A DNA stretch of 64,000 nucleotides from Flavobacterium sp. Leaf82 (GTDB lineage Bacteria; Bacteroidota; Bacteroidia; Flavobacteriales; Flavobacteriaceae). Shown one piece after another: positions 1 through 8,916 of this stretch. A model generated the notes under the pieces. That model had not been told where the DNA came from. It did no database searches and worked only from the letters and a program-made list of their open reading frames with translations. Where the stretch lies: the NCBI RefSeq assembly GCF_001422725.1, contig NZ_LMMA01000036.1, positions 229,544 to 293,543 of the forward strand. The letters run 5' to 3'. Both the position numbers and the translations under genes were made by a program. How positions within the stretch are numbered: position 1 is the first letter of the stretch; each line of letters starts with the position of its first letter.

Positions 1-211
1 CAGCAATAATAGCTTGTCCGTAACTAAATTTATAGTCCGTTTGTTGTGTCAATTTTGAAAAAATAGAAACAAGAGTAGCTTTTTCTATTTTATTTTTTAC
101 TTTTGATTCTCCAGAAAAATTAGTTTTACTGTAACCACTTTGAACGGCCAGTAACGCCAGTACTAAAAAGACGATTCTCTTTAGATTTAAATAGGTAAGT
201 TTAAAATACAT
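1..211 (-). CDS. TonB-dependent receptor with STN domain, N-terminal fragment
   Basis: Only the first 70 codons lie in the window; the gene runs off the left edge. The ATG is at 211-209. The translation begins with a charged segment (MYFKLTYLNLKR) and a hydrophobic signal segment (IVFLVLALLAVQSGYS). Next comes sequence resembling a secretin/TonB short N-terminal (STN) domain (KATLVSIFSKLTQQTDYKFSY). STN domains mark SusC-like outer-membrane transporters that contact a FecR anti-sigma factor. The FecR and ECF sigma genes lie immediately upstream on the same strand, which is the expected order for such a transducer. The substrate cannot be read from this fragment. Confidence 0.8.
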   Translation of the reverse strand, partial: MYFKLTYLNLKRIVFLVLALLAVQSGYSKTNFSGESKVKNKIEKATLVSIFSKLTQQTDYKFSYGQAIIA

Positions 212-249
212 GATTTAAGTTATTGGTTTTTTTTACGATACTTAATTAT

Positions 250-283
250 AATGGCAGTTGTTCTCAGCAACTGCTTTTTTTTG
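250..283. terminator. Hairpin between fecR and the TonB receptor gene
   Basis: A 7-bp inverted repeat (GCAGTTG at 254-260, CAACTGC at 268-274) is followed by a run of T on the plus strand. In that orientation it resembles an intrinsic terminator, but no plus-strand gene ends here. On the minus strand it lies in the fecR-receptor leader and could be an attenuator or a processing site. Its function is inferred only from shape. Confidence 0.4.
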
Positions 284-286
284 TTT

Positions 287-1210
287 TTAATCCACTCTTA
301 CTATTTCGTCATAAACTTTAAATTTTAGGTTTGTGATATAATTTATTTGTTGTAAAACACTTTCTAACGTCGCATCCTTTTTAATGAATACCGTTAGCGG
401 AGTTGCCAATACACGCTCGTCATTGTATTGAAATGAAACTCCGTATTTATATTGTAAAATGGTAATTACCTGTTTTAGTGTTGTTTGATTAAGAGTAATA
501 TCTGTAGTGTACCAATTGACCAAAAAGGATTTCTCTGCCAGTTGTTTGGTTAATTTTTGTGCCGTAAACAAAGCTTCTTCATTAGGCACCAAATCAACGT
601 TTTGTCCTTTTGTAGAAACATTTACTTTTCCGGTCACTACAATAACTTCGCATTTTGATTTCGAATACTGAATGTGAAATGAAGTTCCCACAACTCTCGT
701 TTTTACTTCTCCGGAAGTAATTATAAAAGGATGTTCTTTGTCTTTGGCAACTTCAAAAAAAGCATTTCCTTTTAGTAAAGAAACCTTTCTCTCGTCGCCC
801 ATAAATTTTTCAGGATACTGAAATGATGAATTTGCTGCCAGATAAATTTTCGAACCGTCACTTAATTCGATAGATTTGGGGGTATCTGACGTTTTAAATG
901 ATAATTGCTTTTCGGTTGTAGATTTTGGTTTAAAGAAAAAACCTAAACCAACCAAAAAAAGAATGCTGGCAGCTGCCATATATTTTAAATAAGGATTAAA
1001 AGATTTTTTCTTCCCTATTCTTAATTGTATATTTTCGTAGATATCATGAGAAACTTCTTCAGGATTTCCCATTGCGGTTTCATCCCAATTTGAGTTTTGA
1101 TATTGATTTAAAGCAAAATCATTCAGTAAATTTTCTTCTGCCTGAGATGTTTTATTTCGGGAACTTTTATCTATTAAATGTTCTAAGCTATGCTTGATTC
1201 TTCTTATCAT
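287..1210 (-). CDS. FecR-type anti-sigma factor
   Basis: Inner-membrane anti-sigma factor expected to hold the adjacent ECF sigma factor inactive until the outer-membrane receptor signals. The protein is 307 aa when started at the ATG at 1210-1208 (MIRRIKHSLEHLIDKSS); an in-frame ATG 12 codons upstream is possible but would add a hydrophobic extension unlike the family. The cytoplasmic N-terminal part is followed by one membrane segment (YLKYMAAASILFLVGLGFFF, around residues 75-95). The periplasmic FecR domain follows (SDGSKIYLAANSSFQYPEKF, then VVGTSFHIQ). The C-terminal roughly 70 residues look like the DUF4974 domain, which contacts the receptor STN domain. It lies between the sigma factor gene (83 bp upstream) and the receptor gene (75 bp downstream). 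Confidence 0.9.
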   Translation of the reverse strand: MIRRIKHSLEHLIDKSSRNKTSQAEENLLNDFALNQYQNSNWDETAMGNPEEVSHDIYENIQLRIGKKKSFNPYLKYMAAASILFLVGLGFFFKPKSTTEKQLSFKTSDTPKSIELSDGSKIYLAANSSFQYPEKFMGDERKVSLLKGNAFFEVAKDKEHPFIITSGEVKTRVVGTSFHIQYSKSKCEVIVVTGKVNVSTKGQNVDLVPNEEALFTAQKLTKQLAEKSFLVNWYTTDITLNQTTLKQVITILQYKYGVSFQYNDERVLATPLTVFIKKDATLESVLQQINYITNLKFKVYDEIVRVD

Positions 1211-1293
1211 AATACTTGTTATTACCAATAAGTACCAGAAATGCAAAATCGTACTATCGAGAAATATTATGAAACCATTAACAGAAAGTTATC

Positions 1294-1818
1294 TTAAAAC
1301 TTTTGGTTCAAAATAATAAACGGAGCAAGCCAGGCAAGGTCTTTCAAGCCTTCGCGCAATTGTTTTAAAGCAGACGAAATTTGATTTTTGACGGTTTGTT
1401 TAGAGATTCCAAGTTCATCAGCAATCTGGTCAATTGACATATCCTGAAATTTGTACATCAATAAAACCTCTTTTCTTTTCTCCGGAAGCTGCTCTAATAA
1501 AGAATAGAGTACATCCATAATTTCCGGATCTATCGACGTAAAATTATCGATAATGTAATCTTCAAATTTATCCTCCAGAATCGTCTTATCAAACCTGTTA
1601 TTTTGATAATGTTTGAAAACCTGGTTTTTTACCGCACGAAATAAATAAGGTTCGATTGCATTTATATTCAAATCGTCTTTTCGCTCCCATAAATCAATAA
1701 AAACATCCTGAACAATGTTCTGTGCCAAGTCTTTATCCTGAGTCATCGTATACGAAAAAGCATTTAGCTTTTTCCAGTAATCAGTATACGTTTTTTCAAA
1801 TATTTCAGGGTTCTTCAT
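1294..1818 (-). CDS. ECF RNA polymerase sigma factor
   Basis: Extracytoplasmic-function sigma-70 factor of 174 aa, started at MKNPEIFEKTYTDYW (ATG 1818-1816). A longer reading adds 17 residues with no family resemblance. Region 2 spans about residues 10-75 and includes DLAQNIVQDVFIDLWERK, the -10 recognition and core-binding stretch. Region 4 spans about 105-160 (LPEKRKEVLLMYKFQDMSIDQIADELGISKQTVKNQ), a clear helix-turn-helix for the -35 element. The order sigma, fecR, receptor on one strand is the classic cell-surface signalling unit of Bacteroidota, used to switch on a nutrient-uptake locus, usually for glycans or siderophores. The target locus probably continues to the left of this window. 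Confidence 0.93.
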   Translation of the reverse strand: MKNPEIFEKTYTDYWKKLNAFSYTMTQDKDLAQNIVQDVFIDLWERKDDLNINAIEPYLFRAVKNQVFKHYQNNRFDKTILEDKFEDYIIDNFTSIDPEIMDVLYSLLEQLPEKRKEVLLMYKFQDMSIDQIADELGISKQTVKNQISSALKQLREGLKDLAWLAPFIILNQKF

Positions 1819-2085
1819 AACAAAATTGGGGACTGTTTCGTGATGTAAAATAATAAAATGTAATACCATTGTTTTTTTCCTGAAGGTTATCTTTAAATTA
1901 AGGAATCAATTCGTTTGTTTTATTAATACTACTTTTTTGGATTAAAAATGACACTTAGTTTGCGATTTCTTTTTTTTTAACTAACACAAAAATCAGATCT
2001 TGATTCTACTTTAGTATTCTCAAAAAGGCAAACTTCTCATTTGCCAAATCCCACTTCTATTTCAGTAATTCCTATTCAAACAATT

Positions 2086-3147
2086 ATGAAACAAACTCTG
2101 TTTACAGTACTAATTGCCGGTGCAGCAATTTGTAATTCTTATGCGCAAAGCGACAATTTAAAGATTAATCAAATCCAGGTAATTGGTTCACACAATAGTT
2201 ACCGCCAGAATATTGAACCGGATTTATACAATCTCATTCAGGCAAAAGATACTTCGCGTTCCCTAAAAGGCTTGCAATACACACATATTTCGATTACAGA
2301 CCAATTAAATAAAGGTTTACGAAATTTGGAAATCGATGTTCAGGGTGATCCCAAAGGCGGAAAATATGCACACCCAAAAGGTTTGGACATTGCAAAATCT
2401 GAAAAAGCTTATGATCCCAATGGAGAAATGAAAAAGCCGGGGTTCAAAGTTTTTCATATGATTGATATTGATTTCAGAACATCCTGCTACACGCTTCAAA
2501 ATTGCCTTGCAGAATTAAAAAAATGGTCTGATGCCAATCCGGATCACGTTCCGGTTTTTATTACTTTGGAACCAAAAGATGACGATAGCTTCTTAGGTAC
2601 AAAAGCGGAGAAATTCACGCCGGAATTGTTTGATGCCTTAGATGCAGAACTTCGCAAAGGTTTAGGGAATAAATTGATTACACCGGATATGGTTCGAGGA
2701 AAATACAAAACGCTCGAAGAAGCTGTTCTGAATAACAATTGGCCAACTTTGAAAAAAGCAAAAGGCAAGTTTTTATTCATTTTGGATAATAATGGAACCA
2801 AAAGAGATTTGTACGCGCTAAATCATCCATCCTTAAAAGGACGCGCCGTTTTCATCAACGCCGAACCCGGAAAACCAGAAGCCGCAACTTTATTCCGCAA
2901 CAACTCTGAAGATCCTGAAATCACAAGTTTGGTAAAAAAAGGATATATCATAAGAACCCGCGCCGACTCTGATACTAAAGAAGCCAGAGCAAATGATTAC
3001 ACTCATTTTGAAGCAGCCAAGAAATCCGGTGCTCAGGTTATCACTACAGATTATTATTTGCCAAGTACTCTTTTTAGTTCTCCTTATCAGATAAAATATG
3101 ATGATGGAACTTATGTGAGGGTGAATCCTGTAAATGGCGTTGAGTAG
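2086..3147 (+). CDS. Secreted phosphatidylinositol-specific phospholipase C-like protein
   Basis: 353-aa exported protein resembling the calcium-dependent phosphoinositide-specific phospholipase C family, with a TIM-barrel fold. I placed the start at MKQTLFTVLIAGAAICNSYAQ because this is a clean signal peptide; an upstream in-frame TTG at 2041 would bury it. Family marks include the catalytic histidine in GSHNSYRQ near the mature N-terminus, NLEIDVQGDP for metal binding, FKVFHMIDIDF as the second catalytic histidine region, and FITLEPKD. The likely role is periplasmic or extracellular cleavage of phosphoinositide-type head groups, which would fit feeding on eukaryotic membranes, but the exact substrate is inferred. 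It converges with the phosphoesterase gene across a palindrome-filled spacer. Confidence 0.8.
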   Translation: MKQTLFTVLIAGAAICNSYAQSDNLKINQIQVIGSHNSYRQNIEPDLYNLIQAKDTSRSLKGLQYTHISITDQLNKGLRNLEIDVQGDPKGGKYAHPKGLDIAKSEKAYDPNGEMKKPGFKVFHMIDIDFRTSCYTLQNCLAELKKWSDANPDHVPVFITLEPKDDDSFLGTKAEKFTPELFDALDAELRKGLGNKLITPDMVRGKYKTLEEAVLNNNWPTLKKAKGKFLFILDNNGTKRDLYALNHPSLKGRAVFINAEPGKPEAATLFRNNSEDPEITSLVKKGYIIRTRADSDTKEARANDYTHFEAAKKSGAQVITTDYYLPSTLFSSPYQIKYDDGTYVRVNPVNGVE

Positions 3148-3184
3148 TTTTTAGTCTCAGTTTTCAGTATCAGTTTTTCCGGTG

Positions 3185-3220
3185 CTAAACCTGACAGGTT
3201 TTAAAAACCTGTCAGGTTTA
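3185..3220. terminator. Convergent-gene hairpin (ACCTGACAGGTTT family)
   Basis: An inverted repeat with arms AAACCTGACAGGTTTT and AAAACCTGTCAGGTTT lies 37 bp after the phospholipase stop codon. The arms contain a smaller internal palindrome (CCTGACAGG). A sister element with CCCGACAGG in the stem occurs at 24464-24497. It has the position and shape of a bidirectional terminator but belongs to a repeated family. Confidence 0.6.
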
Positions 3221-3281
3221 TTATTTTGTTTCAAGTTTTGTTGGAATGTAAAACTTGGAACTTTTTTATTGCATATTTTAA

Positions 3282-3502
3282 GCACGCAGATGACACGGAT
3301 TTGAATGGATTGTCACGGATTTTTTTTGTTTTTGTACGCACCTATTGTCATTGCGAGGAGCGAAGCAACCTCACTAATAATCCGCAAATTTTGATCTGGT
3401 AAATGTGGTTGCTTCGCTCCTCGCAATGACAAAAAATGAGAATAAAAAAAATCCGTGATAATCCGTGTTCTCGCGATAGCGAATCCGTGTCATCCGTGTG
3501 CC
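3282..3502. repeat. Nested palindromic element A
   Basis: This fills most of the 372-bp gap between the phospholipase and phosphoesterase genes. The inner palindrome (3346-3431) has arms TGTCATTGCGAGGAGCGAAG and its complement CTTCGCTCCTCGCAATGACA. The outer arms are made of a different word: repeated CACGGATT on the left and AATCCGTG on the right. The right outer arm holds a small interrupted palindrome (TCGCGATAGCGA). No coding sequence is visible here. Confidence 0.75.
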
Positions 3503-3519
3503 ATTACTTTGCGGTAAAA

Positions 3520-5466
3520 TCACTTTACAAGATTAGTAATCGTTCCCGTTTTCAAATCAACAATAAAATGATCTGCCGGAACTTCGTGCATGAATTTATT
3601 GAAGATGCTTAAAAACAATCTCGTTTGGTTTTGCAGCAATTTTTCTTTAGATATATCTTCTTTATGGTTTTCGAAAAACAACTGAGATAATACTTTATAT
3701 TGTTTTGCTCTTGTGGTTCCAACATCCACTAAAGCCAATTCATCAGCGCTTCTAAAACGGTAGAAATCGACCAGAAGATCATAACCTGTCCAGTTGAAAT
3801 CCTGCTTTTTTAGCTTGTTTTCAGATAAAAGTTTCTCTAATTTATTTTCCGCTTCTGTCCATTCTTTTTTGAAGTTTTCTTTGTTTTTCAGGATCACATC
3901 AAAATCCTTATCAGATTGAATCGCTGCCAGAACCAATAAATCTTCTCCGGAAACATTCAGGATAAAATTCTTAAAAGCAGCAGGCCAATCATCTGCCAGA
4001 AATCGCAATCGAACCAATTCCTTTAGATGAAAATCGGTAAAATCATGGTAGCTTTTCGTTTTGAGGATATCGATATTCCAAATGTCTTTTGTGTTTTGAC
4101 TTTCGAGGAATTTATATTCCATTTTATACAAATCAAAAAGTTCATCGTATCCCGGAACCTCATCGATTGTAATAGTTTGAATGTCGACCAGATTGTCTTT
4201 TTTGATTGTCAATAATTTATAAGCCGGAATATAAGCTGCCAAAGATGGCGTCTGAATATTTACTAATGTATTTCCTTTTGCGGTAGTTCTGGTTCCGGTA
4301 TCGTTAATATGCATATGTCCGCCAAAGTGAATTTTTAATCCCGCATCTGCAAAAACCTGCGCAACTTCTTCGACCGGAACGCGGTTCAATTGCCATTTAT
4401 TTGGTCCTAATAATTCTTTTATTTCCGCAGAAGCGTCATCATTAAAATCAATCATAGGGAAATGACTGAAGGCGATCAACATTTTGCCTTGTTGTTTGGC
4501 TTGCGCCGAAATGTCTTCGACCCATTTTATAAGGTGTTTTTTATTCGAAAGTACATTGTTATAACCCGTACTGGCTTCAGAATAACTTTTTGAATCTTTG
4601 GGATCGCCATCATTTTTCTTCGGGATATAAACATTTCCGTCGATTGCCATTAACCAAAGTCCGTCAATAGGTTCTACAACATAACTCACATCCGGAACTT
4701 CAAATCCGGGTGCAACATTATAAACCCGATTGGATAATAAAGCTGCCTGAGAGGCTTTCTCGAAACTATAATTTTGATTGGTATACGATGAAAACGGAGT
4801 TGCCCAGAATTTGTATTTTTTATTGGGATAAAATCCAAAGTCTTTCAGATTATCTGTGATTCCTAAATAACCCATTTTAGCAATATCGGCGGTAATAACT
4901 ACAGGCTGTTCGATTGTTAAGTTTGGCTTATACAGGCCTTCATTGCTAAAAATGGGTTGACTTTTTCCTTCTTTTCCTAAAAAATCTTCTTTACCGGACT
5001 CTTGTGCAAAAGGTCCAACGGGATCGTGATTTCCTGTGGTGATGAAAAATTCTATATGGTATTTTTTGCTGTATTTTTCTAAAATTTTCTCTAATCCTTT
5101 TACGTGAATCGGCTGACCATCATCTGTGTAATCTCCCGGAAGTGCAACATATTTTATCTTTCTTTTTGCGATATCTTCTAAAGCTGCAATAAAAGCAAAA
5201 TAGTTCTCATTGAAAATTCTGGTCGAATGTAACTGAGATGCCATTGTTCTCATTAACGTATATTTTCCGGTTTTCGTATTCAAAATACCTTTATAATCAC
5301 TATCAGAAAATGTTCCGAATAAATCCTGCAGATGAACATCAGATAAAAAAGCAACCTGAACGCCTTCAGGATTCTTTTGTTTTTGTGCCAAAACAGCAAC
5401 GTTAAATAGTATGAAAAACAGAAAAGTAAAACAATATTTATAAGGAAAATTAATTTTAGAAATCAT
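3520..5466 (-). CDS. Secreted calcineurin-like metallophosphoesterase
   Basis: 648-aa exported phosphoesterase. A signal peptide occupies about residues 1-28 (hydrophobic YCFTFLFFILFNVAVLAQ). The two-metal calcineurin fold is marked by DVH at residues 43-45, GDYTDD at 111-116 and GNHD at 145-148. AFSHFPM follows around residue 333 and GGHMH around 382-386. These are the usual metal ligands in the usual order. Acid-sphingomyelinase-like and purple-phosphatase-like enzymes share this signature, so the substrate is uncertain. The C-terminal roughly 200 residues are helical and unassigned. Pairing with a convergent phospholipase C-like gene suggests phospholipid or phosphate scavenging, which is an inference. 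Confidence 0.85.
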   Translation of the reverse strand: MISKINFPYKYCFTFLFFILFNVAVLAQKQKNPEGVQVAFLSDVHLQDLFGTFSDSDYKGILNTKTGKYTLMRTMASQLHSTRIFNENYFAFIAALEDIAKRKIKYVALPGDYTDDGQPIHVKGLEKILEKYSKKYHIEFFITTGNHDPVGPFAQESGKEDFLGKEGKSQPIFSNEGLYKPNLTIEQPVVITADIAKMGYLGITDNLKDFGFYPNKKYKFWATPFSSYTNQNYSFEKASQAALLSNRVYNVAPGFEVPDVSYVVEPIDGLWLMAIDGNVYIPKKNDGDPKDSKSYSEASTGYNNVLSNKKHLIKWVEDISAQAKQQGKMLIAFSHFPMIDFNDDASAEIKELLGPNKWQLNRVPVEEVAQVFADAGLKIHFGGHMHINDTGTRTTAKGNTLVNIQTPSLAAYIPAYKLLTIKKDNLVDIQTITIDEVPGYDELFDLYKMEYKFLESQNTKDIWNIDILKTKSYHDFTDFHLKELVRLRFLADDWPAAFKNFILNVSGEDLLVLAAIQSDKDFDVILKNKENFKKEWTEAENKLEKLLSENKLKKQDFNWTGYDLLVDFYRFRSADELALVDVGTTRAKQYKVLSQLFFENHKEDISKEKLLQNQTRLFLSIFNKFMHEVPADHFIVDLKTGTITNLVK

Positions 5467-5826
5467 AGGTTAAGCTTTTGCAAATGGGATTATGAAACGT
5501 TTTAAAACGATTTGCAATTTTATACATTAAAACCTGAAATAGCTTTATCGTATTGTTACGGAATGATAATTTTTGTTGCTAACTGAGCGCTGAATTTTTT
5601 AGTTTCGAAAAGTCGCGAAGACGCAAAGTTTTTTTTTGCAATTGAATTAACCTAAATATAATGGCACACAAAGAATGATTGTGCAAGGTTAATAATTTTA
5701 TTAGGGGAAAAATTAAAACGGAAACCTGTATAAAAAAAACAATCTTGCCATTGCTGACAAGATTGTGTTAACCTTTGTCAAATCTACAAGTTTGACAAAG
5801 GTTGAAATAAAAATAACTAACAACTA
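5467..5826. other. 360-bp intergenic region with two hairpins
   Basis: No gene is visible. Two hairpins lie next to the protease stop codon: CAATCTTG/CAAGATTG at 5740-5765 and a longer one at 5770-5803 (arms AACCTTTGTCAAA and TTTGACAAAGGTT). The second is a strong stem immediately after the protease gene and is the likely transcription end of the wall-lysis cluster. A stretch at about 5605-5630 (GTCGCGAAGACGCAAAG) resembles one arm of the GCAAAG-type palindromes seen at 8755-8897 but has no obvious partner. Confidence 0.55.
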
Positions 5827-8706
5827 TTATTTTTTAATAAAACGCCTAACAGTTTGTTTACCGTCTTTATCAAAAACAATTACATAAACGCCTCTGTTTA
5901 AACTGGAAACATTTATATTATTATCTCTAATTTCCAGGCTTTTAACTAAACTTCCGGTTTGTGAATCGATAATTTGTACCGTTGCTCCTGCTACATCTTT
6001 TGTAAAGAAAAGCACATCTGAAACCGGATTTGGATATACATTGAAAGCCACATCCTGAATTTGTTCTTCGGCAATAATTGCAGACGATTCAGGAACAATT
6101 GCTGCATTTCCAATTTTTGTAATTCTGATCCAGTTAATGTTCATTCCCGTATTCTGAATATAGATTCCAAAATTGTACGTTCCTGCATTTACATTTACGG
6201 TTTGCGTTACCGTTTGCCAGTTTTGCCATCCTCCTGTATTTGGGATATCGACATTACCCAGAATAATCGTTCCTCCGTTTAAATCAGAAGACAATTTACC
6301 TCCGGCTACGCCACTTGCTACTCTATATTCTATTAAATATGAACCGTTTGTTGGAAAATTAATATTGTTATATGCTAACCAATCGCCAGTTTCTGTATAA
6401 CCAACATTCGAACCTCCTCCGGTATCTGTTGTAGCTTCTACCTGAATACCGCTCATGGCTGAATAATCTTCGGCCTGAATTAAAGTCGATGTTTGAGAAG
6501 TAGCTGTTGCAATTAATTTCCATTGTCCGCAAGTCTGTCCATTATCCTGCCATTGCTGCACATTGGCACCATTTGCAGTACTTGCTCCGGCAACCTCAAC
6601 AATTTTACCACTGTGTCTGGCAACAATTTTATAAAATCCGTCGCCTGTAGCAACCAGAATAAATTGCTGATTCGTTGTAGCGTTATACGGATATTGCTCT
6701 ACATTGGCGCCATTGTCTTTATTAAAATTATTTACATCAAGAGATTGTCCGCTATGATTTGCTATGATTTTATACAAACCATCGCCTAAATGCGTAAACG
6801 TATATTTTTGATTGTTTCCAGTATTTACAGTTTCTTGCGCAATATTGGCTCCGTTAGATAAACTGGCATTCCATACATCCATATTAAGTCCGCTGTTTCT
6901 GTTTTGCAAAAAGAAAGTTTGATTTCCTAAAGTAGTAACTCCGTTTGCAATTACTCTGATTGAACTTACTTTATCATTCCAGGTAGTATTTAAACAGCTA
7001 TTATCTGAATTAATGACTGTTGAAGCTCCTGTAAAATTATCATCCTGATATAAAATTGCCTGAAAACCTGACGTGATTTTAAGCGAAGAAATATCATCGT
7101 TTAAAATACCTAAAGCATTCAATCGTGCCAGATTATAATCCCCAATAGTTAAACCTCCTGAAAATCCGGTATAATTACAATCTTTATAAGCCGTAATTAC
7201 ATCTGTAGAAGGAGCAATATTTCCTCCTGGCGGAATCGTTCCTGTAACGGAATAACTTCCTATAGAACCGTAAGCGGAATATCCTCCGTAACCTGCGCTT
7301 CCTGCTCCGGTACCATCAACACCAATAAAATATTTACCGGCTGGCAAATTCACATTCATAGAAGCATTTAAGGCAAAAGGATCAGAGTTCCAATACGTTC
7401 CCATTTCGGCTCCTGCAGCATTATACAAGCGAATTAAAAGGTGCAGGTTTCCATCTCTTCCAACGGTATTGGCATTGATCGAAACATTTCCTCCGCCAGT
7501 TGTAAACGCAAAAAAATCATAATCTGCTTCGCTTGAAATTATTCCGTTTCTCTGACTAATAGCGCCGCTGGCATTATAATCTAAAGTGGTTGCAGAAGCT
7601 GTATTATTTCCATAATCATCACCTCTGTATCCTACGCCAAATTTAGTACCGGCAATAGTAGCGACATCATCTTGTTTATTATTGGCATAATCATATTCTC
7701 CTTTACTCCATTGTACGACAGGTCTGTAATATCCTGCTCCCATAATTGGCGCCCATGAAGTATTGTTTATCCCAACAAAATAATCTTCTGCCGGATTGGT
7801 TCTTCCGTCATGACCCAGATCAAAAGTATGACCTACTTCATGCGCAGAGGCGTCTCCACCAGATTTACCCGAAGTAATAAATACCCAGCAAGGTACATCA
7901 TTGTCCCAATTGAAGGAACCAATATATGCAACGCCTCCCGCCCCCGGGGCTGCAGTATTGGTTGGAGTCACCACCACACGCATTCTTCTGTTTCTTGGGT
8001 ACGAATTAAAAACGGCTTCACTGGTTGTAACATTCAGATTAAAAGGGCGATAATCTTCTGAGACTACTTCCCAATGTTGCTGTACATCGGCATCGCTCAT
8101 TCCTGAAGGTGCAGCATTTATGGCGTTACCATTGTTCCAGAGATTTCCTGCCGGCATATTATAACCGTCAAAATCCAATAAAACACAACCTGCACCACCT
8201 GGTAAACTTTGCAGGTTTAATAAAGCCGGAGCAATTGCTGCAGCCGCTGCTTTACTGGTTGTTTTATTTGTGCTTTCCGGAACATTTTTATAATCGATAC
8301 AAACCAAAGTATTGATATCAACTTTAGAAACAAAAGCATTTCCTTGTGCGTCTGAATAATATTTGTACGCTTCTCTTGTTTTCTTGAAAATAATATGTCC
8401 TTCAAGCGATTTATCCATCACTTTGATGTAAAAAGAAGATTCTGCGACATTTTTGATTTCTCCAATCAAAAATTCACTTGACGAATTTGATTCTTTATAA
8501 TTTATTTTTCCGTTAAAGTTTTTCGAATTATCGACCTGAAGCAAGACTGTTTTTTCTGCATTCTTTGATGTTGCAGAAGCCACCAATTCTTTCTTTAAAT
8601 TATTCATAAATGTTTTACTCGAGCCTAAAGAAGTCTGTGCAATTGCAAAGCTGCTAAAAGCTAAAAAGACAAGTAAAGCGAACTGAAACTTGTAATTGTT
8701 TTTCAT
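5827..8706 (-). CDS. Secreted zinc metalloprotease with crystallin, ricin and CBM6 modules and T9SS tail
   Basis: 959-aa modular enzyme started at MKNNYKFQFALLVFLAFSSF (signal peptide to about residue 23); a longer in-frame start would mask the signal. A metzincin-type zinc site HEVGHTFDLGH is at residues 289-299 (H289, E290, H293, H299), with a downstream methionine in APIMGAGYY at about 319-327. A PPC-like beta domain covers about 365-490 and a beta/gamma-crystallin-like domain about 503-588. A ricin-type beta-trefoil covers about 595-735, CBM6 about 741-865, and a type A T9SS sorting domain about 887-959 (NVYPNP... ending RRFIKK). The glycan-binding tail suggests a protease aimed at glycoproteins or at proteins embedded in a carbohydrate wall. 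It is the last gene of the wall-lysis set. Its C-terminal modules are nearly the same at DNA level as those of the GH64 gene at 10684-13359. Confidence 0.9.
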   Translation of the reverse strand: MKNNYKFQFALLVFLAFSSFAIAQTSLGSSKTFMNNLKKELVASATSKNAEKTVLLQVDNSKNFNGKINYKESNSSSEFLIGEIKNVAESSFYIKVMDKSLEGHIIFKKTREAYKYYSDAQGNAFVSKVDINTLVCIDYKNVPESTNKTTSKAAAAAIAPALLNLQSLPGGAGCVLLDFDGYNMPAGNLWNNGNAINAAPSGMSDADVQQHWEVVSEDYRPFNLNVTTSEAVFNSYPRNRRMRVVVTPTNTAAPGAGGVAYIGSFNWDNDVPCWVFITSGKSGGDASAHEVGHTFDLGHDGRTNPAEDYFVGINNTSWAPIMGAGYYRPVVQWSKGEYDYANNKQDDVATIAGTKFGVGYRGDDYGNNTASATTLDYNASGAISQRNGIISSEADYDFFAFTTGGGNVSINANTVGRDGNLHLLIRLYNAAGAEMGTYWNSDPFALNASMNVNLPAGKYFIGVDGTGAGSAGYGGYSAYGSIGSYSVTGTIPPGGNIAPSTDVITAYKDCNYTGFSGGLTIGDYNLARLNALGILNDDISSLKITSGFQAILYQDDNFTGASTVINSDNSCLNTTWNDKVSSIRVIANGVTTLGNQTFFLQNRNSGLNMDVWNASLSNGANIAQETVNTGNNQKYTFTHLGDGLYKIIANHSGQSLDVNNFNKDNGANVEQYPYNATTNQQFILVATGDGFYKIVARHSGKIVEVAGASTANGANVQQWQDNGQTCGQWKLIATATSQTSTLIQAEDYSAMSGIQVEATTDTGGGSNVGYTETGDWLAYNNINFPTNGSYLIEYRVASGVAGGKLSSDLNGGTIILGNVDIPNTGGWQNWQTVTQTVNVNAGTYNFGIYIQNTGMNINWIRITKIGNAAIVPESSAIIAEEQIQDVAFNVYPNPVSDVLFFTKDVAGATVQIIDSQTGSLVKSLEIRDNNINVSSLNRGVYVIVFDKDGKQTVRRFIKK

Positions 8707-8754
8707 ATAAAATTTGGGGTTAAAAGGGTTGCATTGATGTTTGCTGAAAAAATT

Positions 8755-8897
8755 AACCGCAAAGCGCGCTAAGATTTTTATCCTGGATTGCATTTAGCAA
8801 TCGCAAAGACCGCAAAGCTTTATCAACACAAAGCTTTGCGGTCTTTGCGTTTATATAAAACCTTACGCATAAAAAATCTTTGCGAACTTTGCGGTTA
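8755..8897. repeat. Nested palindrome of GCAAAG words
   Basis: This lies between the chitinase stop and the protease start. The inner stem (8801-8849) pairs TCGCAAAGACCGCAAAGCTT with AAGCTTTGCGGTCTTTGCG. The outer arms pair TAACCGCAAAGCGCGC... (8755 onward) with ...GCGAACTTTGCGGTTA (ending 8897). It probably separates or modulates expression of the two genes and belongs to the same nested style as the other intergenic palindromes. Confidence 0.7.
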
Positions 8898-8916
8898 AAT
8901 ATTTACGGTTAAAAAC

